Of a stretch of 64,000 nucleotides of DNA, positions 18,298 to 27,790 are shown piece after piece. Below the pieces are notes generated by a model. That model did no database searches, was not told the DNA's origin, and worked only from the letters and a program-made list of their open reading frames with translations. The DNA is from Prevotella sp. KH2C16. Its GTDB lineage: Bacteria > Bacteroidota > Bacteroidia > Bacteroidales > Bacteroidaceae. Both the position numbers and the translations under genes were made by a program. Position 1 is the first letter of the stretch. Each line of letters opens with the position of its first letter. Where the stretch lies: positions 1-64,000 of the forward strand of contig NZ_FOOW01000011.1 in assembly GCF_900113305.1 (NCBI RefSeq). The letters run 5' to 3'.

Positions 18298-18345
18298 CGT
18301 CGAAGAGGGAGGATTTGGATGACTCATAAAGGAGAAAACGATAGG

Positions 18346-19188
18346 ATGACGCATGCTAAGATACCGTTCACCAAGATGCAGGGAGCGGGTAATGACTACA
18401 TTTATGTCAACACGATGTTGTACGATATACCTAATCCTGGTCGTGCGTCGGTCAGGTGGAGTGCTCCCCATACGGGCATCGGCAGCGACGGGCTGGTGCT
18501 GATTGGTCGGCCGACGGGAGCGTGTGAGGCCGATTTTGCCATGCGCATCTTCAATGCCGACGGCTCCGAGGCACTCATGTGTGGGAATGCGAGCCGATGC
18601 ATAGGCAAGTATCTCTATGAGAAAGGCCTCACCGAGAAGTCGGAAATCAGGTTGGAAACGCTGTCGGGAGTGAGAATCCTCAAACTCGACATCCGCGGAA
18701 AGCGGGTGGAAAGCGTAACCGTGGATATGCAGGAACCACGATTTGAGATTCCGGAGCAGTTCAATCCGACGGCCGGGGAGAGCATAAAGGCCGACGGCAG
18801 GCTGTTTTCCGGAACATTCGTGAGCATGGGAAATCCCCATTATGTTATCTTTGTGGACGATGTGGAGCATCTGGATATCGCTCGATATGGCAGTATTCTG
18901 GAGCGCGCGGAGGCCTTCCCCCAACGCTGCAATATAGAATTTGCCCAGAAGACCGCCGCCGACACCTTCCGCACCCGTGTCTGGGAGCGTGGCTCCGGCA
19001 TCACGATGGCCTGTGGAACGGGGGCTTGTGCCACGGCGGTTGCAGCCTCCGTTACGGGCAGGGCTTCAAGAAGAAGCAGTATCGTGATGGATGGCGGAAC
19101 CCTGAGGGTTGACTGGGATGCCGTTAGCAGGCATGTATTCCTCGGCGGTCCTGCCGAGTTTGCCTTTGAGGGAGAGATTGAATTGTAG
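18346..19188 (+). CDS. dapF: Diaminopimelate epimerase
   Basis: A 280-residue enzyme that converts LL- to meso-diaminopimelate for peptidoglycan and lysine. Both catalytic cysteine motifs are present: LMCGNASRC (usual CGNGARC, here with A-S) and the C-terminal [24 protein letters not shown] marks the N-terminus. The ATG at 18346 was chosen because it follows a purine-rich stretch and matches the family start; in-frame starts at 18319 and 18295 would add 9 or 17 residues. dapL follows 20 bp later. Confidence 0.9.
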   Translation: MTHAKIPFTKMQGAGNDYIYVNTMLYDIPNPGRASVRWSAPHTGIGSDGLVLIGRPTGACEADFAMRIFNADGSEALMCGNASRCIGKYLYEKGLTEKSEIRLETLSGVRILKLDIRGKRVESVTVDMQEPRFEIPEQFNPTAGESIKADGRLFSGTFVSMGNPHYVIFVDDVEHLDIARYGSILERAEAFPQRCNIEFAQKTAADTFRTRVWERGSGITMACGTGACATAVAASVTGRASRRSSIVMDGGTLRVDWDAVSRHVFLGGPAEFAFEGEIEL

Positions 19189-19208
19189 GAAGAAAAACAA
19201 ATACGGAG

Positions 19209-20441
19209 ATGGCATTAGTTAACGAATATTATCTGCGATTGGCGAATAACTACCTCTTTCAGGAGGTCGCCAAGAAGGTGAACGCCTTCAAACTGGCACA
19301 TCCGGAGATGCGGGTGATAAGCCTTGGGATAGGCGATGTAACGCAACCCCTTTGCCCCGCGGTCGTCGAGGCGATGCATAAGGCGGTAGACGAGATGGGC
19401 AGCAAGGATACCTTTCACGGCTACGGCCCCGAGCATGGGTATGACTTCTTGAGGGATGCGATTATCAAATACGACTTCCTTCCCCGTGGTGTCCATGTCC
19501 AAAGGGAGGAGGTCTTCATCAACGACGGGGCCAAGAGCGATACGGGAAACATTCAGGAACTCCTCAGATGGGACAACTCCGTGGGCGTAACAGACCCCAT
19601 CTACCCGGTGTATCTGGACTCTAATACGATGATCGGGCGTACCGGCGTGATGGAGAACGGCAGGTGGACGAATGTAACTTACTTCCCCTGTACCGCCGAG
19701 AATGCATTTACCCCGCAGCTTCCCGACCATCGCGTGGACATGATCTATCTGTGTTATCCGAACAATCCCACGGGTACGGTCATCTCGAAGGGCGAGCTCC
19801 GCAAGTGGGTTGACTTTGCCCTTAGGAACGACGCGATCATCCTCTACGACGCTGCCTATGAGGCTTATATCCAAGACGAGGATATTCCCCATTCCATTTA
19901 TGAGATTAAGGGTGCCCGCAGGTGCGCCATTGAGTTCCGCAGCTATTCAAAGACGGCCGGGTTTACGGGCGTCCGTTGCGGATATACCGTTATCCCCAAG
20001 GAGGTGATGGCGGTTACCTTTGACGGGAGGGAACGCGTGAGCCTGAACCGCTTGTGGGCACGAAGGCAGGGCACAAAGTTCAACGGGGCGAGCTACATTA
20101 GCCAGCGGGCGGCCGAGGCCATCTATACTCCCGAGGGCAGGAAGCAAGTGCAGGAGACCATCAACTATTACATGGGGAACGCCAAGATTATGACCGAAGC
20201 CTTGGAAAGCATGGGCTTCGAGGTCTACGGCGGTAAGAACGCACCCTATCTCTGGGTGAAGACTCCGGGCGGAGAGACGAGCTGGGCTTTCTTCGACGAA
20301 CTGCTTTATGGAGCCGGAGTGGTGTGTACGCCGGGCGTGGGATTCGGCCCGAGCGGTGAGGGCTACTTCCGCCTTACGGCCTTTGGCGGCCGGGACGACT
20401 GCAAGGAGGCCATGCGCAGAATTTCGGACTGGTGCAAATAA
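19209..20441 (+). CDS. dapL: LL-diaminopimelate aminotransferase
   Basis: A 410-residue class I/II aminotransferase that makes LL-diaminopimelate directly from tetrahydrodipicolinate and glutamate, bypassing the acylated intermediates. The length and the blocks YPNNPTGTVI, ILYDAAYEAYI and SYSKTAGFTGVRCGY (with the PLP lysine) match DapL. Its product is the substrate of DapF, encoded just upstream in the same operon. Confidence 0.93.
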   Translation: MALVNEYYLRLANNYLFQEVAKKVNAFKLAHPEMRVISLGIGDVTQPLCPAVVEAMHKAVDEMGSKDTFHGYGPEHGYDFLRDAIIKYDFLPRGVHVQREEVFINDGAKSDTGNIQELLRWDNSVGVTDPIYPVYLDSNTMIGRTGVMENGRWTNVTYFPCTAENAFTPQLPDHRVDMIYLCYPNNPTGTVISKGELRKWVDFALRNDAIILYDAAYEAYIQDEDIPHSIYEIKGARRCAIEFRSYSKTAGFTGVRCGYTVIPKEVMAVTFDGRERVSLNRLWARRQGTKFNGASYISQRAAEAIYTPEGRKQVQETINYYMGNAKIMTEALESMGFEVYGGKNAPYLWVKTPGGETSWAFFDELLYGAGVVCTPGVGFGPSGEGYFRLTAFGGRDDCKEAMRRISDWCK

Positions 20442-20478
20442 AGGTATGGCGATTCTCCGGTTTGTCAGAAAAATGTAG

Positions 20479-20486
20479 TATCTTTG
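20479..20486 (+). promoter_or_regulatory. -7 element of glnN
   Basis: TATCTTTG at 20479-20486, about 65 bp before the ATG. TTTG at 20461 is only 14 nt away, so the -33 box is uncertain. Confidence 0.5.
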
Positions 20487-20551
20487 CGCCCATGTAAATA
20501 AGACGGGAAGTCTGATTCGTTAGTTATATAGTCTATAAAATTATTTAAACC

Positions 20552-22741
20552 ATGGCAAATTTGAGATTTGAAGCGGTAACGGCGGCTTTCAGGCAGAGGC
20601 CGGTCAAGGTCGTAGCACCGAGTGAAAGGCCGTCGGACTACTTCGGGAAGTTCGTTTTCAACCGTGCCAAGATGTACAAGTATCTTCCGGCAGACATCTA
20701 TCTCAAACTGGTGGATGTCATTGACAATGGTGCTACGCTCGACCGTTCGATTGCCGATGCGGTAGCGGCGGGAATGAAGCAGTGGGCACAGGAAAACGGG
20801 GTAACCCATTACACCCATTGGTTCCAGCCCCTTACGGAGGGCACGGCAGAAAAGCACGACGCTTTCATAGAGCACGACGGCAAGGGCGGAATGATAGAGG
20901 AGTTCTCTGGGAAGCTTCTTGTACAGCAGGAACCTGACGCCTCCAGTTTCCCCTCGGGAGGAATCCGAAACACCTTCGAGGCCCGCGGCTACTCGGCCTG
21001 GGACCCCACATCGCCGGTCTTTATTATAGACGACACCCTCTGTATCCCCACCATTTTCATTTCTTATACGGGTGAGGCGCTTGACTATAAGGCACCTCTG
21101 CTCCGCGCGTTGCATGCCGTAGATGTGGCGGCCACCGATGTTTGCCATTATTTCTATCCGGATGTAAAGAAGGTGAGGACGAATCTTGGCTGGGAGCAGG
21201 AGTACTTCCTTGTCGATGAGAATCTCTATGCCGCCCGTCCCGACCTGCTCCTTACGGGGCGCACATTGATGGGACACAGCTCGGCCAAGGACCAGCAGAT
21301 GGACGATCATTACTTCGGAACCATCCCGGAGCGTGTCCAGGCCTTCATGAAAGACCTCGAAATACGCGCCCTCGAACTGGGCATTCCCTGCAAGACGCGG
21401 CATAACGAGGTGGCTCCTAACCAGTTTGAGTGTGCACCGATCTTCGAGGAAATGAACCTTGCGGTAGACCATAACATGCTCTTGATGAGCCTTATGAAGC
21501 GCGTGGCACGCAAGCACGGCTTCCAGGTATTGCTTCACGAGAAGCCGTTTGACGGCATCAACGGCTCGGGAAAGCACAATAACTGGTCGTTGTCTACCGA
21601 TACAGGCATCCTGCTCCACAGTCCGGGCAAGACCTCGGAGGATAATCTTCGCTTCGTTACATTCATCGTGGAGACCCTGATGGGTGTCTACAGGCATAAT
21701 GGTCTGCTGAAAGCTTCTATCATGAGTGCCACGAATGCCCATCGTCTGGGAGCCAACGAGGCTCCCCCGGCCATCATATCGTCCTTCCTCGGGAAGACGA
21801 TTTCAGAGGTGCTTGACCACATCGTGAAGGCCGACAAGAAGGATCTCTTCAACATTCAGGGTAAGACGGGCGTGGAGATTGACATTCCCGAGATTCCCGA
21901 TATCATGCAGGATAACACCGACAGAAACCGTACTTCGCCGTTCGCTTTTACCGGTAATCGCTTTGAATTCCGTGCCGTAGGTTCGGAGGCAAACTGCGCA
22001 AGTGCCATGATAGCCTTGAATTCGGCGGTCGCAGAGGCACTTGTCAACTTCAAGACCCGTGTGGATGCCCTCATTGAGGGAGGCGAAGACAAGTACTCGG
22101 CTATCCTGGAAATCATAAGAGAGGACATCAAGACCTGCGCCCCCATTCACTTCGACGGCAACGGGTATTCGGAAGAATGGGTAGAGGAGGCCGCCCGCCG
22201 TGGCCTTGACACCGAGAAATCGTGTCCCTTGATATTCGACCGTTACCTCGACGAGACCAGCATCAGCATGTTCGAGAGCCTCGGGGTGATGAAGCGCAAC
22301 GAGCTTGAAGCACGCAACGAGGTGAAGTGGGAGACCTATACCAAGAAGCTTCAGATAGAAGCCCGGGTGCTGGGCGATCTCTGTATGAACCACATTATCC
22401 CCGTGGCTACTCACTATCAGAGCCAGCTGGCAAAGAATATCCAGAACATGATAGCCATCTTCGGCACCGAGGAAGGCAAGCAGCTGAGCGAGCGGAACAT
22501 CAAGATCGTGAAGGAGATAGCCGAGCGTACGGCCGCTATAGAGAAAGGAGTGGAGGAACTGGTGAACGCCCGCAAGGTGGCCAACAAGATCGAGGCGGAG
22601 CGCGAGAAGGCGATAGCCTATCACGACACGGTGGAATCCAAGTTCCGCCCCATCCGCTATCAGATAGACAAGTTGGAGCTGCTGGTGAGCGACGAGCTTT
22701 GGACGCTGCCCAAATATCGCGAGCTCCTGTTCATCAGATAG
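20552..22741 (+). CDS. glnN: Glutamine synthetase type III
   Basis: A 729-residue GSIII enzyme, the long form typical of Bacteroides and Prevotella, which condenses ammonia and glutamate with ATP. Recognisable GSIII blocks are FPSGGIRNTFEARGYSAWDP, WEQEYFLVDE, the active-site segment NEVAPNQFECAPIFEEMN, and GSGKHNNWS with the catalytic histidine region. The C-terminal about 130 residues are helical and GSIII-specific. It has its own -7 box and terminator but sits behind dapL, which uses glutamate as amino donor. Confidence 0.95.
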   Translation: MANLRFEAVTAAFRQRPVKVVAPSERPSDYFGKFVFNRAKMYKYLPADIYLKLVDVIDNGATLDRSIADAVAAGMKQWAQENGVTHYTHWFQPLTEGTAEKHDAFIEHDGKGGMIEEFSGKLLVQQEPDASSFPSGGIRNTFEARGYSAWDPTSPVFIIDDTLCIPTIFISYTGEALDYKAPLLRALHAVDVAATDVCHYFYPDVKKVRTNLGWEQEYFLVDENLYAARPDLLLTGRTLMGHSSAKDQQMDDHYFGTIPERVQAFMKDLEIRALELGIPCKTRHNEVAPNQFECAPIFEEMNLAVDHNMLLMSLMKRVARKHGFQVLLHEKPFDGINGSGKHNNWSLSTDTGILLHSPGKTSEDNLRFVTFIVETLMGVYRHNGLLKASIMSATNAHRLGANEAPPAIISSFLGKTISEVLDHIVKADKKDLFNIQGKTGVEIDIPEIPDIMQDNTDRNRTSPFAFTGNRFEFRAVGSEANCASAMIALNSAVAEALVNFKTRVDALIEGGEDKYSAILEIIREDIKTCAPIHFDGNGYSEEWVEEAARRGLDTEKSCPLIFDRYLDETSISMFESLGVMKRNELEARNEVKWETYTKKLQIEARVLGDLCMNHIIPVATHYQSQLAKNIQNMIAIFGTEEGKQLSERNIKIVKEIAERTAAIEKGVEELVNARKVANKIEAEREKAIAYHDTVESKFRPIRYQIDKLELLVSDELWTLPKYRELLFIR

Positions 22742-22760
22742 CCGCCCGCACGGATACAGT

Positions 22761-22795
22761 AATCCCCTCGCTTGCCAGCAAGCGAGGGGATTTTT
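22761..22795 (+). terminator. Terminator after glnN
   Basis: A 14-bp perfect stem (AATCCCCTCGCTTG, 22761-22774, complement 22779-22792), 4-nt loop, and T-run. Confidence 0.9.
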
Positions 22796-22796
22796 C

Positions 22797-23960
22797 TTAA
22801 TAGTCCTTTTCCAGACTTACCGTTCCGTCAGCCTCCTGCACCTTCACATGGATTCTGTCGCCCTGCGTGCTGGCGGTTACCACCCCGTTGTTGGAGTTGA
22901 TGATGACAGGAAAGTCGCAGCCCCTCACCTTGTCGCGGTATTCATATTTGTGAGTATGCCCGCATATCATGAGGTCAATTCCGCTGTTGTTAAGGATGGG
23001 GATGAACTTCTCGTTAACCTCCTGGGAGCCGTGCCAGATGGGCTCCTGATTGTCGAAAGGCGGGATGTGGCCTATCACGATGCGGAACTTAGCTTTCTTG
23101 AATTCCTTGCTCCTGACGACATCTTTCAGCCATTCCACTTGCTCCGTACGATAGTTGTCGTAGTCGGTGATGCCGCTGTATTCCCAGTCCGTGTCGGGCT
23201 TGTCTTCCCCAGTATCGAGACAGATGAAGTAGACGGGCCCCTGCTGGAAGGCATAGTAGAGGTTCGGCTTCCGCGGGCATACATAGTCGTGGAACCTGTC
23301 GGCAAACTGGCCGCGCGTCTCGTGGTTGCCTCTCACATAGTAAAGGGGGATGTCGGTGGCGAATTCCTTGACGGCGGTGTCCATGAAGCTATCGAAGAAT
23401 TTTGCCTCGCTGTCGAAGATATTGAGCATGTCGCCGTTGAAGAACACCATGTCCCTCGACTTCACCTGCCCCATAGAGAGCAGCTTGGAGAGCACATCGT
23501 TGCGCTGGTGGATATCGTTCACGATGAGGAAGGAGGTCTCCGGCTTTGAAGTGTCGAGCGTGGTGAACCTCGGAAGAGCCACCTTGTAGGCCTCGGTTGC
23601 CACTATGTCGCCGTAGTGGACGCGGATTCCCTTATGGGAGAGCACATGCTGGGCGAAGACGCGATACCGATAGCTTGTGCCGGGCTTGAGGCCTTTCAGC
23701 GTTACGGAGTGAATCCTGCACTCTCGCTTGATGCCTATCGCGGTGTCGTAATAGCGTGCCCGGGTCTGGAGGTAGGCATTGGTGCCGTCGTCGGGAAACA
23801 GCTCCACCCAGCCAATGGAGGTGGAGTCGGAGAGCCACACCAGGGTGGCCTCGGTCTCTCCCACATCTTGGAGATAAGGGCCGTGGACGATTTTGATAGC
23901 CTTGGCAGCAGTCATGTGCATCAGGCAGAGCAGCAGGATAAACAGGGTGTTCTTCTTCAT
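22797..23960 (-). CDS. Secreted metallophosphoesterase (purple-acid-phosphatase-like)
   Basis: A 387-residue protein with a signal peptide (MKKNTLFILLLCLMHMTAAKA). Residues about 25-130 form an FN3-like N-terminal domain (GPYLQDVGETEATLVWLSD). The calcineurin-type metal motifs follow: VNDIHQ, FFNGDMLN, YYVRGNHE, VIGHIPP and MICGHTHKYE. A periplasmic phosphomonoesterase or phosphodiesterase is likely; the substrate is unknown. It converges with glnN. Confidence 0.85.
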   Translation of the reverse strand: MKKNTLFILLLCLMHMTAAKAIKIVHGPYLQDVGETEATLVWLSDSTSIGWVELFPDDGTNAYLQTRARYYDTAIGIKRECRIHSVTLKGLKPGTSYRYRVFAQHVLSHKGIRVHYGDIVATEAYKVALPRFTTLDTSKPETSFLIVNDIHQRNDVLSKLLSMGQVKSRDMVFFNGDMLNIFDSEAKFFDSFMDTAVKEFATDIPLYYVRGNHETRGQFADRFHDYVCPRKPNLYYAFQQGPVYFICLDTGEDKPDTDWEYSGITDYDNYRTEQVEWLKDVVRSKEFKKAKFRIVIGHIPPFDNQEPIWHGSQEVNEKFIPILNNSGIDLMICGHTHKYEYRDKVRGCDFPVIINSNNGVVTASTQGDRIHVKVQEADGTVSLEKDY

Positions 23961-23985
23961 TATCTGATGGTTTTAGAATTATGGT

Positions 23986-24017
23986 GCAAAGGTAAGCTTT
24001 TATTCTGGAATATCAAA
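23986..24017 (-). promoter_or_regulatory. Metallophosphoesterase promoter
   Basis: The minus strand has TTTG (24017-24014), a 19-nt spacer and TACCTTTGC (23994-23986). Confidence 0.75.
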
Positions 24018-24083
24018 ATATCGAATTGGAAAACTGCGAGCTGCCTCTAAGAAACCTGTTGGCGGCTTCCTGTCCGACAAAAT

Positions 24084-24149
24084 CGGCGATTTTGCCGGAT
24101 GATTTCGCCGATTTTGTCCTTCAATTTCGCCGATTTTGTCGAATTGTCA
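24084..24149. repeat. 22-bp phased array, CGCCGATTTTG type
   Basis: Units start at 24084, 24106 and 24128, each C(G/C)GCGATTTTG or CGCCGATTTTG plus an 11-nt variable part. The array ends 7 bp before the transporter stop codon. GAAACCTGTTGGCGGC on its left flank matches, inverted, the right flank of the array at 8446. Confidence 0.85.
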
Positions 24150-24156
24150 GCGGCCT

Positions 24157-25125
24157 TTAGGAAGCATGGAGGTTCCCCCGCTTCCTCTCGCGCCATATCT
24201 CCACGGAATTGATGATGTTCTGCCAGAGGATATAGCAGCCGGGGCCCACCGACGAGAGAGGGCTCAGATAGGTGTAGGCTATCCATATCGCGAAGGCCGT
24301 ATTCTTCTGTCCGAGAGCCTGTCCGGCTTCTACGGTCGCGTCGAAATAGTGTCCGATGAAGCGTCCGGTGGCAAACTGGACGATGCAGAGCATGAGGGCC
24401 AGTCCGGCGATGAGTATCAGGAAGCTGACGGGCGAGTCGGCGTGCACGATGTGTTTCACCGTGGTTCCCGTTACGAGCATCAGCGAGCACCCCCAGAGAT
24501 AGTAGCTCAGGTCTTTCACGCCGGTTACCCACCGATGGAACCGGTGCATCGTGTGCTTCACGATAAAGGCCAGGAGCATCGGCAGCAGGAGCACGATGCA
24601 GACCTGATAGAGTATCTTGAGAAAGGCCGCCATGAATGAGATGTCGGCCGCCTTGTCGATCATCGGGAAGCAGACGGGGATAAGCAGGGCGGTGATGAAG
24701 TTCGAGAGGAAGGTGTAGGTGGTCATTTCCTCCAGGTTTCCACCCAGTTTCGAGGTTACCACGGGCGCCGCCGCGGCACACGGACCGATGATGCAGGTAA
24801 GGATGGCCTCTGTCAGGATGAGCGTGTGCCCCGACATCCGGAACCACAGGATGAGCGCCACGATGATGAAAACGAACGCCACTTGCTGAACGCCCACCCA
24901 CAGATGCCACTTCACGGGGACGAGTTTCCTGAAGTCGACCTTGCAGAATGTAACAAAGAGGATGAGGAACATGAAGAGCGGCAGTATCTGGTCGCAGATA
25001 GGGGAGAAGAAGGTGGCGGCACCGTCGAGGGCCGGGGTGAAGGCAAAAACAAAATAGATGAGGCTTCCGGAGAGCATGGCTACAGGGAGAGTCCAGTCTT
25101 TCAGAAATCGGATAAATGCTGTCAT
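24157..25125 (-). CDS. Bile acid:sodium symporter/arsenite permease-like (BASS) transporter
   Basis: A 322-residue inner-membrane protein with about nine or ten hydrophobic segments. The conserved stretch IIGPCAAAAPVVTSKLGGNL and the late VEAGQALGQKNTAFAIW fit the BASS/SBF superfamily, whose substrates include bile acids, arsenite and organic anions. The start at MTAFIRFLKDW (25123-25125) was preferred to an upstream ORF extension that overlaps the terminator. A TATCTTTGC box lies at 25144-25152. Substrate unknown. Confidence 0.75.
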   Translation of the reverse strand: MTAFIRFLKDWTLPVAMLSGSLIYFVFAFTPALDGAATFFSPICDQILPLFMFLILFVTFCKVDFRKLVPVKWHLWVGVQQVAFVFIIVALILWFRMSGHTLILTEAILTCIIGPCAAAAPVVTSKLGGNLEEMTTYTFLSNFITALLIPVCFPMIDKAADISFMAAFLKILYQVCIVLLLPMLLAFIVKHTMHRFHRWVTGVKDLSYYLWGCSLMLVTGTTVKHIVHADSPVSFLILIAGLALMLCIVQFATGRFIGHYFDATVEAGQALGQKNTAFAIWIAYTYLSPLSSVGPGCYILWQNIINSVEIWRERKRGNLHAS

Positions 25126-25143
25126 ACGATGAAGATTTTCATT

Positions 25144-25152
25144 GCAAAGATA
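25144..25152 (-). promoter_or_regulatory. -7 element of the BASS transporter gene
   Basis: TATCTTTGC on the minus strand, 19 bp before the ATG; the -33 position reads TTTC. Confidence 0.55.
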
Positions 25153-25171
25153 CGAAAATACTGGGAATGAC

Positions 25172-25205
25172 GAAAAAATCCGCCCCTTTAAAAGGTGGAT
25201 TTTCT
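25172..25205 (-). terminator. Terminator of the tsaB-trpS operon
   Basis: On the minus strand AAATCC and GGATTT flank CCTTTT/AAAGG to form an interrupted stem, followed by TTTTTTCG. It ends the long operon 30 bp after trpS. Confidence 0.65.
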
Positions 25206-25236
25206 GGATTCGTGCTCTTCTGAACACCCGTACGGG

Positions 25237-26325
25237 TTAGTCTTTCTTGAACTTTTCAGCCTGCTGGCGGATGAGTTCTGTGTCGTCGAAGTAATTGATG
25301 CGCATGGCCGCGCGTACCTCGTCCATGGTCTTGGCGGCCGTTTCGCGGGCAGCGTCAGAGCCCTTTCTGAGGATATTGAATATTTCTGGAATGTCTTGCT
25401 CATACTGGTGGCGGCGCTCCCGGATAGGATCGAGCATGCGGTTGATGACATTGTTCAGGAGCTTCTTGCACTTCATGTCGCCGATGCCGCCGGCCGTATA
25501 GGCAGCCTTGAGTTCTTCGAGGTTGTGGAACTCGGGCCAGAAGTCGGCAAAGTCCTGGTCGGTGGAGAAGGCGTCAAGGTAGGTAAACACAGCGTTTCCT
25601 TCCAGATGACCAGGGTCGCTGACATTGATGTGGGTAGGATCGGTGTACATGGAGCGTACTTTCTGCCATACGGTGTCGGCATCATCGCTCAGATAGATGC
25701 AGTTGCCGAGGCTCTTGCTCATTTTTTCCTTGCCGTCGGTGCCGGGCAGACGACGGGCAGTGGCATTCTCGGGGAGCATGATGTTGGGCTCTACGAGTAC
25801 TTCCGCATATGTCTGATTGAAGCGGCGTACGAGTTCCCGGGTCAGTTCCAGCATGGGTTCCTGGTCTTCTCCGGCAGGCACGGTGGTAGCCTTGAAGGCT
25901 GCGATGTCGGCCGCCTGTGAAACGGGATAGCAGAAGAAGCCCAGCGGGATGTTGGCTTCGAAGTTGCGCATCTTGATTTCGGTCTTTACCGTCGGATTGC
26001 GCTGTACGCGCGACACGCTGACGAGATTCATCAGATAGGTGGTGAGCTCGGCCAGTTCCGGTATCTGGCTTTGGACATAGAGTGTGCATTTGTCCGGATC
26101 AAGGCCGGCAGAAAGGTAGTCGAGAGCTACCTCGACCATGTTCTGGCGAATCTTCTCGGGGTCGTCGGCGTTATCTGTGAGGGCCTGTACATCGGCCATG
26201 AATACGAACATGCGGTCGTAGTCTCCCTCGTCTTGGAGCTGTACTCGGCGGCGCAGGGAGCCTACATAGTGTCCCAGGTGGAGCTTGCCGGTTGGGCGAT
26301 CACCTGTCAAAATGATTTTTCCCAT
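25237..26325 (-). CDS. trpS: Tryptophanyl-tRNA synthetase
   Basis: A 362-residue class I synthetase charging tRNA-Trp. The HIGH motif is TGKLHLGHYVGS (residues 12-23) and the KMSKS motif lies in GKEKMSKSLGNCI. The length is slightly above the usual 330-340. It is the last gene of the minus operon, 53 bp after rseP. Confidence 0.95.
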   Translation of the reverse strand: MGKIILTGDRPTGKLHLGHYVGSLRRRVQLQDEGDYDRMFVFMADVQALTDNADDPEKIRQNMVEVALDYLSAGLDPDKCTLYVQSQIPELAELTTYLMNLVSVSRVQRNPTVKTEIKMRNFEANIPLGFFCYPVSQAADIAAFKATTVPAGEDQEPMLELTRELVRRFNQTYAEVLVEPNIMLPENATARRLPGTDGKEKMSKSLGNCIYLSDDADTVWQKVRSMYTDPTHINVSDPGHLEGNAVFTYLDAFSTDQDFADFWPEFHNLEELKAAYTAGGIGDMKCKKLLNNVINRMLDPIRERRHQYEQDIPEIFNILRKGSDAARETAAKTMDEVRAAMRINYFDDTELIRQQAEKFKKD

Positions 26326-26378
26326 TTTCTTTTAGTGTCTTTTCTTGTTTTTGTTTTTAATAGTTCTTGTTATCGTCT

Positions 26379-27770
26379 TTACATTACACCAATCCACCTT
26401 AATATGTCATTGAGGTTTGCCACCACCATGAGCAGGAGCAGGATGCTGATGCCGATATACTCGGCGCGGATCATGAAAGTCTCCGATGGCTTGCGTCCCG
26501 TTATCATCTCGTAGAGCAAAAAGAGTACATGACCTCCGTCAAGGGCTGGGATGGGCAGGATGTTCATAAAGGCGAGGATGATGCTGAGGAAGGCTGTCAT
26601 GAGCCAGAACATGTGCCAGTCCCATGTGGGAGGAAAGAGGCTGCCGATGGCACCGAAGCCTCCAAGCGACTTGGCACCGTCGGCCGAGAACACATATTGC
26701 AGGTCGCTGACATAGCCGCCGAGTACATGGACGCCGTATTTGATGCCGGCCGGGAAGCTCTCGAAGAATCCGTAGTCTTTCTGGACAGGCTTGTAGTAGC
26801 TGTAGATGGAGGTCATCTGCGTGCCCATCATCAGGTCAGGGGTGAGGACAATGCCTGCGGAATCGGGCGTGGAAGCGCCTTTACGCTGGAAGACGACGGA
26901 TGTCGTGCGGATGGCAAGGCTGTCCTGGTGGGTCTCGGCGGCGGTCATGGCATCCCGTAGCCGTCCTACTTCGTCCTGGTATTCGTTCCAGGAATCAATG
27001 GCTTTACCCCCTATGGCAAGCACTTTATCTCCTTTCTTCATCCCCAATTTGGCGGCAGGAGAGCCGGGCAGCACGCTGTCTATGTCGGCCGGAAGATAGG
27101 GGCGGACGAACTGGGGAGTAACCTTCAGCATGCCGAGTAGATTCAGATCGCCCGGCAAGTTGAGGCTCATCTTCTTGCCGCCGCGTATGATGTCAGCCCG
27201 CTTTGCCGATGCCAAGTCCCTGTAGAGGTCGGCATTGAAGTCTTTGAACTCTCCTTGATCCGTTCCCAAAAGGATGTCTCCGTCCTTGAAGCCAAGGGCC
27301 TTTGCCTCGCTGTTGAACTTCATTCCCAGGGTCATATCCTTTACTTGGATATAGCTTTCACCCCAATGGAAGAGCACCATGGAGTAGATGAAGAGGGCAA
27401 GGAGGAAGTTGACGAGCACGCCGCCAATCATGATGAGCAGTCGCTGCCATGTGGGTTTGGATCGGAACTCCCAAGGTTCGGCCGGCTTTTTCATTTGCTC
27501 GGTGTCGAAACTCTCGTCTATCATGCCGGCTATCTTGCAGTATCCGCCCAGCGGAAGCCAGCCTATTCCGTATTCAGTATCGCTGTTCCTGGGTTTGAAA
27601 TGGAACAGGCTACCGTTCCATTTGCCGATTCCGATATCGAAGAACATGAAGAATTTCTCAACTCTCACACCGAAGAGCTTGGAGAAAAACATGTGCCCGC
27701 CCTCGTGGAGGAGCACCAGTAAGGAGATTGCCAGTAGGAACTGGAGCAGTCTGATCAAAAAAACTTCCAT
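26379..27770 (-). CDS. rseP: RIP metalloprotease RseP (site-2 protease)
   Basis: A 463-residue inner-membrane zinc protease. The first membrane helix holds HEGGH (His22, Glu23, His26), the HExxH site; PDZ-like sequence follows (about residues 205-300) and the third metal ligand is in NILPIPALDGGHVLF. In other bacteria RseP cleaves anti-sigma factors inside the membrane. The ECF/anti-sigma pair at 59.4-61.0 kb could be a substrate, but that is only a suggestion. It lies 20 bp after dxr. Confidence 0.93.
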   Translation of the reverse strand: MEVFLIRLLQFLLAISLLVLLHEGGHMFFSKLFGVRVEKFFMFFDIGIGKWNGSLFHFKPRNSDTEYGIGWLPLGGYCKIAGMIDESFDTEQMKKPAEPWEFRSKPTWQRLLIMIGGVLVNFLLALFIYSMVLFHWGESYIQVKDMTLGMKFNSEAKALGFKDGDILLGTDQGEFKDFNADLYRDLASAKRADIIRGGKKMSLNLPGDLNLLGMLKVTPQFVRPYLPADIDSVLPGSPAAKLGMKKGDKVLAIGGKAIDSWNEYQDEVGRLRDAMTAAETHQDSLAIRTTSVVFQRKGASTPDSAGIVLTPDLMMGTQMTSIYSYYKPVQKDYGFFESFPAGIKYGVHVLGGYVSDLQYVFSADGAKSLGGFGAIGSLFPPTWDWHMFWLMTAFLSIILAFMNILPIPALDGGHVLFLLYEMITGRKPSETFMIRAEYIGISILLLLMVVANLNDILRWIGVM

Positions 27771-27790
27771 CTGTTATGTTGGGTTTTACT

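Noticed and set aside
20465..21742. 425-codon open frame on the minus strand opposite glnN
   Set aside because: It lies wholly opposite a certain GSIII gene; its protein has no recognisable motif. Long antisense frames are common in GC-rich coding DNA.
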